Source: Phycisphaerales bacterium UBA6054 (GTDB lineage Bacteria; Planctomycetota; Phycisphaerae; Phycisphaerales; UBA1924). From it: 21,638 nucleotides of DNA. Shown here piece by piece: positions 6,908 through 14,028 of this stretch (within the stretch, counting starts at the first letter, position 1; every line of letters begins with the position of its first letter). A model generated the notes under the pieces. It did not search any database. It saw only the letters and a list, made by a program, of their open reading frames with translations, and was not told where the DNA came from. The stretch spans positions 1-21,638 of the forward strand of contig DIYM01000161.1 in NCBI GenBank assembly GCA_002429045.1, read 5' to 3'. The position numbers and the translations under genes were made by a program.

Positions 6908-8287
6908 ATGCGTACCCGCCGTCTGATGCCGTCACTGACGCCCGCCGTTTCCCTCGCTGTGCTCACAGCGTCATCGCTCGCGGGGGAGTCGCTGCCGACC
7001 GAGTGGACCTTCCAACTCCAGTGCCGTTCGAGCCTTGACGCCGGCATACCCGCCTTCAACCTGCCGCCCTTCAGTTCGCTCTCGAGCCAGTACGTTGTGC
7101 TCGACGACGACGGCACGGTCGCGATCCGCGCTTTCCTCGGTTCGGGAGGGCTGACCGAGGGCATCTTCGTCGGCAGGGACGGCGTCGGGGGGCTGGCGCT
7201 CAGCGTCAACAGCCCCGATCCGTTCTGGACCACCCAGATCGGGCTCCGTGACGGGCTGATGTCCGTGGGCGACTCCGGATTCACCGGCGGCGCGACCGTG
7301 TACGACACCGATGGAAACACCGTTCAGCGGTTCGACATCGGGGGCGCCCAGGGCACCTCGGGCTTTGGCACCACGCTGGTGACCTCCGACGGCGCGGTCT
7401 GCTATCGCGGGGATTTCGGGTTCATCGGCGACAAGGTCGTGGTCGACGAGTTTATCGACGGCGTGCGCACGCAGCGTCTCGTCGCAGATTCGTTCAGCGG
7501 TGCCTACGACTTCCTGCTTGCTCCCAAGATCAACGACGCACGCCAGGTCGCCATGAACACCATTCCGACAGCCGGCCCGAACCGGCGGATCGTCCGCTTC
7601 GAAGCCGACAACACCCCGACCACCATCGCGGAGACGGGGCCCGCGTACAGCAGTTTCGTGAACTCGATCGATCTGGCCCAGAACGGGAACGTGGCGTTTT
7701 CTGCGCGCCGGACGAGCGATTCGGTCTGGACCGTGAACTATTCGGACGGCACCGACGTCACCGAGATCGCGTCTGGAAACGAGCCGGACATCAGCAACTC
7801 GTCGATTGTCAACTTCCCGCCTGTGGTCAACAGCCACGGGTGGGCGGCGTTCCGCGCGACCGATGTCGCGAACAACTCGACCGCCCTCTGGGTTGGTGAC
7901 GGCGCCGAGCTTGTCAAGCTCGTCGAGTTCGGCCAACTGATCGACACCGACCTCGGGCCCATCCCGCTCGGTTTTGACTTCGGCCCCGACACCGGGCGTC
8001 AGGTGATGAACGGGATCATCGACATCAACGACAGCGGGCAGATCGCGTTCGCCGCCTTCTTGCAGAACGGTACGGTCGGGGTGTTCGTCGCGACACCCGT
8101 GCTCGACCAGCCGTGCGCCGCGGACCTCGCCGAACCGTTCGGGGAGCTCAACTTCTTCGACGTTGTCGCGTACATCGGCGCGTACAACGCGGGCGACCCT
8201 CAGGCGGACGTCGCCGAGCCGTTCGGCACGCTGAACTTTTTCGATGTCGCGGGCTACATCGGGCTGTTCAACGCGGGCTGCCCGTAA
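6908..8287 (+). CDS. Secreted beta-propeller-like protein with two dockerin-like repeats (B)
   Basis: The product is 459 residues. A basic start and hydrophobic stretch (residues 1-26) form a signal peptide. The body of about 375 residues contains recurring elements of the type 'INDxGQxAFxAxL' (for example near DINDSGQIAFAAFL, and earlier DLAQNGNVAFSA and KINDARQVAMN), which points to a beta-propeller-like array of unknown ligand; similar choice-of-anchor proteins are common in Phycisphaerae. The C-terminus carries two 28-residue GC-type dockerin-like repeats starting at Asp406 and Asp434, with Cys403 before them and a final Gly-Cys-Pro. It is paired with the preceding gene, which has the same module on a different body. 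Its last 34 bases overlap convergently with the end of the DUF1643 gene. Confidence 0.85.
   Translation: MRTRRLMPSLTPAVSLAVLTASSLAGESLPTEWTFQLQCRSSLDAGIPAFNLPPFSSLSSQYVVLDDDGTVAIRAFLGSGGLTEGIFVGRDGVGGLALSVNSPDPFWTTQIGLRDGLMSVGDSGFTGGATVYDTDGNTVQRFDIGGAQGTSGFGTTLVTSDGAVCYRGDFGFIGDKVVVDEFIDGVRTQRLVADSFSGAYDFLLAPKINDARQVAMNTIPTAGPNRRIVRFEADNTPTTIAETGPAYSSFVNSIDLAQNGNVAFSARRTSDSVWTVNYSDGTDVTEIASGNEPDISNSSIVNFPPVVNSHGWAAFRATDVANNSTALWVGDGAELVKLVEFGQLIDTDLGPIPLGFDFGPDTGRQVMNGIIDINDSGQIAFAAFLQNGTVGVFVATPVLDQPCAADLAEPFGELNFFDVVAYIGAYNAGDPQADVAEPFGTLNFFDVAGYIGLFNAGCP
8123..8284 (+). repeat. Two dockerin-like coding repeats (84-bp period), gene B
   Basis: Units begin at 8123 and 8207 and encode DLAEPFGELNFFD and DVAEPFGTLNFFD plus helical tails ending YNAG and FNAGCP. 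The 84-base period is identical to that of the neighbouring gene A, which supports a shared module. Confidence 0.85.
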
Positions 8288-8793
8288 CGGATCAGCGGCT
8301 GGTCGCCGGGCAGGTAGAGGGGGTGCCTGGGGAAGCCCGCCTTCGTGACGCCGAAGCAGTGGGGTGTGCATACGCCGCGGAGCAGTCCGAGTACCGCGGC
8401 GTGCCGATCGTTCAGGCACGCGTGGGTTCCCCAGCCGATCACGACGAGGTCCGCGCGTTTCGCGGCCCGCACGATCGCGCGGTCGTTGCCCGCCCCGTTC
8501 GGGTCGGCGGCCCGCCCGAGCCCCTTGGGGTTGGTCGATCGCAGCGCGAAGGCGTTGACAACCTCCATGTGCCCGCCGCCCCAGCGCCGAGCGAACCTCA
8601 CGCAACGGGTCAGTGTGGGGTCGAGCACTTTCGCGTCCGCGGTGGAAGGGTTGAGCAGGCAGAAGCAGACACGCCCGCCCGGGGGCAGGCCGGCTTGCCC
8701 GCCCGGTTCCAGGGTCGCGGGCTCGGGGGCCCACCGTCTGTGCAGGCTGTAGCGGTACGTGCCGCAATCACTGAATGACGCCCATCCGCGCAT
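8254..8793 (-). CDS. DUF1643 family protein
   Basis: This 179-residue protein matches the DUF1643 pattern along its whole length: FSDCGTYRYSLHRRW at the N-terminus, then CFCLLNPSTADA, LTRCVRFARRWGGGHMEVVNAFALRSTNPKGL, PNGAGNDRAI, a VVIGWG motif and a C-terminal HPLYLP. The family's biochemical role is not known to me; it is a small cytosolic protein often found in accessory contexts. The ATG at 8793 puts the conserved FSDCGTYRY close to the N-terminus as usual. It is divergent from the exported-protein gene at 8890 and shares a 96-base intergenic region with it. Confidence 0.9.
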   Translation of the reverse strand: MRGWASFSDCGTYRYSLHRRWAPEPATLEPGGQAGLPPGGRVCFCLLNPSTADAKVLDPTLTRCVRFARRWGGGHMEVVNAFALRSTNPKGLGRAADPNGAGNDRAIVRAAKRADLVVIGWGTHACLNDRHAAVLGLLRGVCTPHCFGVTKAGFPRHPLYLPGDQPLIRYGQPALNSPM

Positions 8794-8817
8794 CCGCCCA
8801 CCATAGCCGCACGCGAA

Positions 8818-8845
8818 GCCCGGACGCGGTACATTGAGTCCGGGC
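8818..8845. promoter_or_regulatory. Perfect 8-bp inverted repeat in divergent intergenic region
   Basis: GCCCGGAC (8818-8825) and GTCCGGGC (8838-8845) are perfect inverted copies around a 12-base centre that contains GGTACATT, a -10-like element for the plus-strand gene at 8890. The location between two divergent genes suits an operator, but no regulator is identifiable. Confidence 0.35.
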
Positions 8846-8889
8846 CGCGATGGATCGCGTCCGGGATTTCAATCTGGCGGAGCCGGGCG

Positions 8890-10410
8890 ATGTCGATACG
8901 GATTGTGTTGTGGGCGTGCTTTGGGTTGGTGTTCACGGCGGGGGGCGTCCGTGCGGCCCCGCAGCCCTTCGTGTATCAGGGCGTGCTGAGCGAGTCGGAC
9001 CTGCCCGCGAACGGGGCGTTCGACTTCGAGGCCCGGATCTTTACGGAATCCATGCCCGCCGACCCGCCTCCCGACGACCCGGTCCAGCCGCTCAGCGTGG
9101 ATGCGTTCGATGACGTTTTGGTCGCCGGTGGGCTGTTCACGCTCGAACTGCCGCTCTCGCAGGCCGTGCTCGATGCGTACGCGTCGGGCGAGGGGATCTA
9201 TCTCGAACTGGGTGTTCGGCCCGGCTCTGCCAAGGTGGGGTACACCACGCTCGCGCCGCGGACCCGCATCCGCCCAACCCCGTTTGCCGCCTTCGCGGAC
9301 CGGCCGGTCGCGACCCTGCAGTCCGCGTTCGATGCGGGCCCGACGGTGGCGACGCTGCCCGGGAGCCGGCTTTCGTTCCTGGGGGAGGGCGAGACCCTGT
9401 TCACGACCCCGCTGTACATCAACCGCGCGGGCAGCGACACGGTCGTGAACCCGGACCTGTCGCTGCTGCCGGGCGACCAGGGGGGCAGGCTGATCCTCCG
9501 CGACCTGAGCGAGACGCTGATCGCCCTGAGCCCCGATCCCGACGGCACAGGCGGATTGCTCGCGGTCGGACGGGGCGGGGGGGGCAACGGCTTTGTCGTG
9601 GACGGGAACGTTGAGGGCTCGCAGTCGCCGCGGGTGACGATCGCGGGGGCTTCGAGCGCCTCGGTGTTCGACGGCTCGCAGGCGGGCAACGCGAGCGTGG
9701 ACCTTCCCGCCGGCGCGATCGACGCCGCCGAGATGTTCGATGAGGCGGGCATCGCCTCGGACCGCGCGACTCCCAACACAACGCTCCCGCACCTCGGGCC
9801 GCTGCAGATCGTGGCGACGCGATCGATCACGGTCCCCGGCTCGGGCTTCATCCTGGTCACCGGTTCGATGGAGACCCTGATCGAGGGGTCGCCGACCGGG
9901 CTTTCTGGCGTGGGGCTCGACGCGCGGATCGACTACGGGATCTCGACGACGGGCGACTCGATCGCGAACGGGATGGACTACACGTACATCTTCCGGACGC
10001 CGCCGCTCGTCGCGCCGAGTGCGGACGAGCCGTTTGTGCTGGGGAACACGCTGCCGTTCACCGACGTTATCGAGGTCGGCGCGGCGTCCACGCTGACGAT
10101 CTCCGCGGTCGCCCGTTTCACATCGCCGAACGTCCCGGAGCCGTTCTGCACGGTCCGGGACGTGAACATCAACCTGCTGTACGTGCCCACGTCCTACGGC
10201 CTCGTGGCCCGGGGGCCCGGCCCGGGCATCCCGGACGGGGCGATCCCGCCGACGCGCAAGACGCTTGCCGACCTCCTCAGAGCGCATCGCGCCGAGGAGG
10301 AGCGGGCCAGGCGTGCCTGGCAGGCCGAACGCCGCGAGGTGGCCAGGCGCTTGTCGGAACTGGAGAGCCGGCTTGAAGCGATGCAGCGCCGATCGAGCGG
10401 AGAGCGATGA
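8890..10410 (+). CDS. Large exported protein with 'FxYQGxL' N-terminal motif and C-terminal coiled coil
   Basis: This 506-residue protein has a signal peptide (residues 1-22, cleavage near VRA-A). Right after it comes FVYQGVLSESDLPANGAFDFEARIF (about 27-51; motif F-x-YQG-x-L...PANG-x-FDF), which is a recurrent N-terminal module of planctomycete exported proteins. Gly-rich beta-type sequence follows, including RTRIRPTPFAAFAD near residues 122-135, which resembles the junction found before tail-fibre-like domains. Residues from about 455 onward are Arg/Glu/Ala-rich and form a predicted coiled coil. No enzyme motif is present; a structural surface or secreted role is inferred. The ATG is preceded by GGAG at 8879-8882, 7 bases upstream. 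Confidence 0.75.
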   Translation: MSIRIVLWACFGLVFTAGGVRAAPQPFVYQGVLSESDLPANGAFDFEARIFTESMPADPPPDDPVQPLSVDAFDDVLVAGGLFTLELPLSQAVLDAYASGEGIYLELGVRPGSAKVGYTTLAPRTRIRPTPFAAFADRPVATLQSAFDAGPTVATLPGSRLSFLGEGETLFTTPLYINRAGSDTVVNPDLSLLPGDQGGRLILRDLSETLIALSPDPDGTGGLLAVGRGGGGNGFVVDGNVEGSQSPRVTIAGASSASVFDGSQAGNASVDLPAGAIDAAEMFDEAGIASDRATPNTTLPHLGPLQIVATRSITVPGSGFILVTGSMETLIEGSPTGLSGVGLDARIDYGISTTGDSIANGMDYTYIFRTPPLVAPSADEPFVLGNTLPFTDVIEVGAASTLTISAVARFTSPNVPEPFCTVRDVNINLLYVPTSYGLVARGPGPGIPDGAIPPTRKTLADLLRAHRAEEERARRAWQAERREVARRLSELESRLEAMQRRSSGER

Positions 10411-10422
10411 AGCGGGTCCGTC

Positions 10423-10451
10423 GGCCCGAGAACCCCGAAACTTTCTCGGCC
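10423..10451 (+). terminator. Stem-loop after the exported-protein gene
   Basis: GGCCCGAGAA (10423-10432) pairs with TTCTCGGCC (10443-10451), giving a 9-bp stem with one bulged C and a loop of about 10 bases, 12 bases after the stop. No U-tract follows, so terminator function is uncertain. Confidence 0.4.
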
Positions 10452-10722
10452 GTTGCGTCGTATACCAACTGATGGCTATCGGGGTCTCCGATCGCCTCCC
10501 CATCTCAAGCGGGCGGTCGGGGCGGTGTAATCGGGCCAGTCAGCACTCGCAAGGCCCTGTGAGCCAATCACTTGTGTGGCGGGGCAACAGATGGGACGAT
10601 GGACCATCAACGCCGTTGCCCGGGAGCCCGCGAGGGTATTCCGGGGCGAGGAAACGACCGTGCCCGGACGGGCGGGAACATCTCCCGACCAAGCCCGGTG
10701 TATCAAGCAGACAGCCGTGAAC

Positions 10723-10726
10723 GGAG
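10723..10726 (+). promoter_or_regulatory. Ribosome binding site fixing the start at 10732
   Basis: GGAG lies 5 bases before the ATG at 10732. It is the reason for choosing this start over the in-frame ATG at 10576, together with the signal peptide. Confidence 0.6.
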
Positions 10727-10731
10727 CCACG

Positions 10732-13065
10732 ATGAACTCGACGAGCAGCCAGAAGCGCACCCCAACGATCCGCGGGACGACCCCGCCCCGCCCGGGGAGG
10801 CTGAGTGTGGCGCTCGGGCTCATGCTCGCGGTGGGTGCGGCGGGTGTCGCGACGGGTCCCGCCCAGGCCGAGCCCTCCGGCGTGGATCAGCAGACCAGCA
10901 TCCGCGCCTCGCAGGTCGCGCTGGGGGACGGCGTTTGGGACTTTGCGCGAACCGGCAACAAGCAGGGCGTGTTCGAACTGCTCGACCTGGCAACCGATGC
11001 GTCGGCCGATCTGGACCCCCATGTCCGCGCGTCGCTGGAGTTGTTCGAGGCCAACCGCATCAAGCGTGAAGAGCTTCGCGCCGAGCAGATCGGTGAAGCG
11101 AGCGATGAGCTCGACGACCATCTGGCGGCCTACGACGCGGACCGCTCGCCCGACGCCCTCAGCGACGCGCTCGAGAGTGTGGTCCGCCTGCAACTGCTCA
11201 AGGACAACAACGAGCAGCTGTTCGCGGATGTCCGTGTCGATCGCGTGCTCGCCGACGCTCAGCGTGCCGCCCGCGATGCCGAGCGTCGTGGCGACTGGCT
11301 GGTGGCGTCCGAGCTGTTCTTCAGGCTCGAGACGGTTTTCGACGAGTCCGGCACCTTTAAGGACGATGTCGACCGGCTGGGCGATCGCCTCACCATGATC
11401 CGCATGTACGCGCCCGAGCGGCTCTGGGAGCTGCGCAACGAGCGACGGATCTCCGAGGGCCTCGACGGTCTCCCGCCCTACAACCCGTACGGCGACGACT
11501 ATGTCGCCAAGCTCCGGGGCGTGACGTCGACCGCGGTGCGCACCGCGATCCAGCGGTCCGCCCAGCAGCACGTCGGGCGCAGGACCCGCGACAACGCGGA
11601 CGGTGTGACCATGAACGATCTGCTCATCGGCGGGCTCGACGCGGTGCGCACCATGGCGACGACCACGGACCTGGCCAGCACCTTCGCCGGGCTCGGAAAC
11701 ACGCGCCGTCGCAACGCGTTCCTCGCGCGGCTCGACGAGCGCCAAGCCACGATCGAGGGCTGGACGAGGCAGGCGAGCGCGTTCGATCTCCGCCGGGTCA
11801 TCGACGGGGTGCTCTCGGATGCCGACGAGACGATCGGCATCATGCCCGAGGCCATCCTCCACGAGTTCGGCAACGGCGCGATGTCCGAGCTGGACACCTA
11901 CTCGGCGTTCATCTGGCCCGACGAGTTGGCGCGGTTCCGCAGGTCCACCGACGGCGAGTTCACCGGGGTGGGGATCCAGATCCAGCTCGACGAGACGCAG
12001 AACATCAAGGTCGTGACCCCTCTGGAGGGCACGCCCGCCCAGCGGGCCGGGGTTCGCAGCGACGACATCATCAAGAAGATCAACGGCATCTCGGCGGTGG
12101 GCCTCGAACTCAACCAGGCCGTCGAGATCATCACGGGGCCGGCGAACACCTCCGTCGAGATCACGATGGAACGCACCAACGCGGAGACCGGTGATGTTGA
12201 GGAGATCACGTTCAACCTCACCCGTCAACGCATCGACCTGCCCAGCGTGACCGGCTGGGAGAAGACCGGCGCGGGCGACCAGGACTGGGACTGGTTTATC
12301 GATCCCGAGGCCGGCATCGGGTACATCCGTCTGACCGGGTTCACGGCCGACAGCACCCGCGACTTCGATCGCGCGATCGGTGCGATGAAGGCGCAGGGTC
12401 TCAACGGGCTCGTCTTCGATCTACGCTACAACCCCGGCGGGCTGCTCGACCAGGCCGTCGGCATCGCGTCCCGTTTCGTCCCCGACGGGATGATCGTCCG
12501 CACGGTCGACGCCAACGGCGTGCCGCAGGAGCAGCAGAACGCCAAGCGCATCCGGGACGATCGCGATCTTTCCGATCTGCCCGTGGTGGTGCTGATCAAC
12601 GAGGGCTCGGCGTCTGCCAGCGAGATCGTCGCCGGGTCGGTCCAGGCGGCCGCGAAGCTGGGCAAGAACCGATCGCTCGTGCTCGGGCAGCGATCGTTCG
12701 GGAAGGGGAGCGTGCAGAACGTCTTCCTCCTCCCGGGCGGGATGTCCGGGATGAAGCTGACGACGCACTTCTACCGGGTCAACTCCCCACGGACCATCCA
12801 CAGGATGCCGGGGGCGACCGAGTGGGGGGTGGATCCGGATCTCGAGGTGGACATGCTCTCGAGCCAGCAGCAAGAAGCGCTCCTGCTCCGGCGGGACGCG
12901 GACGTGCTCCCCCTGGATCAGGACGGCAACATCATCCCGGACGCGGACCGCCCCGATCCCGATTCGCTGATCGCCGAGGGTATCGACCTCCAGGTCCAGA
13001 CCGCGCTGGTGCTGCTCCAGACGCAGACGCTCGGCAAGGGCGAGATCTCGTCGGTCGCCGACTGA
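10732..13065 (+). CDS. S41 family C-terminal processing protease with PDZ domain and long N-terminal region
   Basis: This 777-residue serine protease belongs to the Ctp/Prc/tricorn-like S41 group, which degrades or trims exported proteins in the periplasm. It has a twin-basic signal region (about residues 20-46, ending AQA). The following 350 residues are mostly helical and unassigned. A PDZ domain spans about 411-503 (GIQIQLDETQNIKVVTPLEGTPAQRAG). The S41 core then has the FDLRYNPGG motif at about 562-570, the nucleophile Ser628 in NEGSASASE and the general base Lys658 in RSFGKGSVQ. Ser-Lys spacing is 30 residues, about 5 longer than in the plant D1 protease and Prc, through an insertion before LGKNRSLV. 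The gene ends at a strong terminator and is flanked by no obvious partner. Confidence 0.9.
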   Translation: MNSTSSQKRTPTIRGTTPPRPGRLSVALGLMLAVGAAGVATGPAQAEPSGVDQQTSIRASQVALGDGVWDFARTGNKQGVFELLDLATDASADLDPHVRASLELFEANRIKREELRAEQIGEASDELDDHLAAYDADRSPDALSDALESVVRLQLLKDNNEQLFADVRVDRVLADAQRAARDAERRGDWLVASELFFRLETVFDESGTFKDDVDRLGDRLTMIRMYAPERLWELRNERRISEGLDGLPPYNPYGDDYVAKLRGVTSTAVRTAIQRSAQQHVGRRTRDNADGVTMNDLLIGGLDAVRTMATTTDLASTFAGLGNTRRRNAFLARLDERQATIEGWTRQASAFDLRRVIDGVLSDADETIGIMPEAILHEFGNGAMSELDTYSAFIWPDELARFRRSTDGEFTGVGIQIQLDETQNIKVVTPLEGTPAQRAGVRSDDIIKKINGISAVGLELNQAVEIITGPANTSVEITMERTNAETGDVEEITFNLTRQRIDLPSVTGWEKTGAGDQDWDWFIDPEAGIGYIRLTGFTADSTRDFDRAIGAMKAQGLNGLVFDLRYNPGGLLDQAVGIASRFVPDGMIVRTVDANGVPQEQQNAKRIRDDRDLSDLPVVVLINEGSASASEIVAGSVQAAAKLGKNRSLVLGQRSFGKGSVQNVFLLPGGMSGMKLTTHFYRVNSPRTIHRMPGATEWGVDPDLEVDMLSSQQQEALLLRRDADVLPLDQDGNIIPDADRPDPDSLIAEGIDLQVQTALVLLQTQTLGKGEISSVAD

Positions 13066-13116
13066 CCGGCGTGCGTGCACGCACCGCGGGAGCGGATACC
13101 GCATCCATTCCAAGAG

Positions 13117-13149
13117 CACTCGTTTTCGTATGGGAAGGCGAGTGTTTTT
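13117..13149 (+). terminator. Intrinsic terminator of the S41 protease gene
   Basis: CACTCGTTTTC (13117-13127) pairs with GAAGGCGAGTG (13134-13144) in an 11-bp stem (two G-U pairs) around a 6-base loop, followed by TTTTT (13145-13149). This sits 51 bases after the stop codon in the convergent gap with yebC. A second small hairpin, GTGCG-TGCA-CGCAC, lies at 13071-13084. Confidence 0.75.
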
Positions 13150-13174
13150 CGTTGTGGCAGGGGTTCGTTGGGCC

Positions 13175-13939
13175 TCAGCCCATGCCGGCCAACTCGTCGG
13201 CGGGGATGTCCGCGTTCGAGTACACCTTCTGAACGTCCTCGTTGTCCTCGATCGCGTCCATGAGGTTCACGACCTTGCGTGCGTCCTCTCCCCGGCATTC
13301 GACGGTGTTGTCGGGGAGCCGGACGATGCCGGCCTCGAGGATCTCGATATCGGCCTCGATCGCGGTCTTCACTTCGTGGAACTCGGACGGTTCTGTCAGG
13401 ATGGTCCAGACGCCCGGCTCGTCATCGGTCGCGCCCTCGGGTGGTTGGACATCGTCGGCGCCGGCCTCGAGGGCCGCGGACATCACCGCGTCCTCATCGA
13501 GCTTGCCCGCGTCGATCAGGATCTGGCCCTTGGTCTGGAACATGAATGCGACGGATCCGGCGTTGCCCAGGTTGCCGCCCATCTTCTTGAAGATCCCGCG
13601 CAGCTCGTTGACGGTGCGGGTGGTGTTGTCGGTCAGCGAGAGGATCAGCAGCGCGGTGCCGCCCGGCCCGTAGCCCTCGTACACGACCTCCTGGAAATCG
13701 TCGCCCTGCCCGGCGCCCGCGCCCTTCTCAACGGCACGCTGGATCGTGTCCTTGGGCATGTTGGCGTACTTGGCCTCGTCGATCGCGTAGCGGAGGGCGA
13801 GGTTCGTGTCGGGGTCGGGCCCCCCGGCTCGTGCGGCGGCCATGATCGCCTTCGAACACTTGGACCACATCTGGCCCTTCTTCTTGTCCTGGCGTTCCTT
13901 GCGGTGCCTGATGTTCGCCCACTTGCTGTGACCGGCCAT
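13175..13939 (-). CDS. yebC: YebC/PmpR family (TACO1-like) regulatory protein
   Basis: The 254-residue product begins MAGHSKWANIRHRKERQDKKKG, the diagnostic YebC start, and continues with the family signatures DTNLALRYAIDEAKYANMPKDTI, YEGYGPGGTALLI and LTDNTTRTV, matching full length. Members bind DNA or assist translation of difficult (for example proline-rich) stretches; both roles have been reported for the family. The start is set by a strong GGAGGAG 7 bases upstream of the ATG. It lies 89 bases downstream of the TPR lipoprotein gene on the same strand and may be cotranscribed or have its own promoter. Confidence 0.95.
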   Translation of the reverse strand: MAGHSKWANIRHRKERQDKKKGQMWSKCSKAIMAAARAGGPDPDTNLALRYAIDEAKYANMPKDTIQRAVEKGAGAGQGDDFQEVVYEGYGPGGTALLILSLTDNTTRTVNELRGIFKKMGGNLGNAGSVAFMFQTKGQILIDAGKLDEDAVMSAALEAGADDVQPPEGATDDEPGVWTILTEPSEFHEVKTAIEADIEILEAGIVRLPDNTVECRGEDARKVVNLMDAIEDNEDVQKVYSNADIPADELAGMG

Positions 13940-13946
13940 GTGCCTG

Positions 13947-13953
13947 CTCCTCC
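13947..13953 (-). promoter_or_regulatory. Strong ribosome binding site of yebC
   Basis: GGAGGAG on the minus strand, 7 bases before the yebC ATG, is one of the two strongest Shine-Dalgarno sites seen in the window and rules out the longer open frame upstream. Confidence 0.85.
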
Positions 13954-14028
13954 GTGCCCGCCCGCCGTGACGCGAGCGGTGCTGTCTTGCGTTGTCCGGT
14001 CCGATGCCGACCGTGCATCCTAAGCCGT

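Larger units (their letters stand above)
10411..10731 (+). other. Intergenic region before the S41 protease gene
   Basis: The 321 bases between the two genes hold the stem-loop at 10423-10451 and the protease ribosome binding site at the right end. I see no convincing -35/-10 pair and no credible gene; the open frame that continues upstream of the protease start lacks a signal peptide at its own N-terminus. Confidence 0.5.

Noticed and set aside
8254..8287. Convergent overlap of DUF1643 and dockerin-like gene B as a sign of a misannotated end
   Set aside because: Both C-termini contain conserved family residues close to the overlap, and a 34-base convergent overlap is ordinary.
5953..8767. 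Long minus-strand open frames opposite the dockerin-like genes
   Set aside because: They are antisense shadows; the plus-strand genes have ribosome binding sites, signal peptides and conserved repeats.
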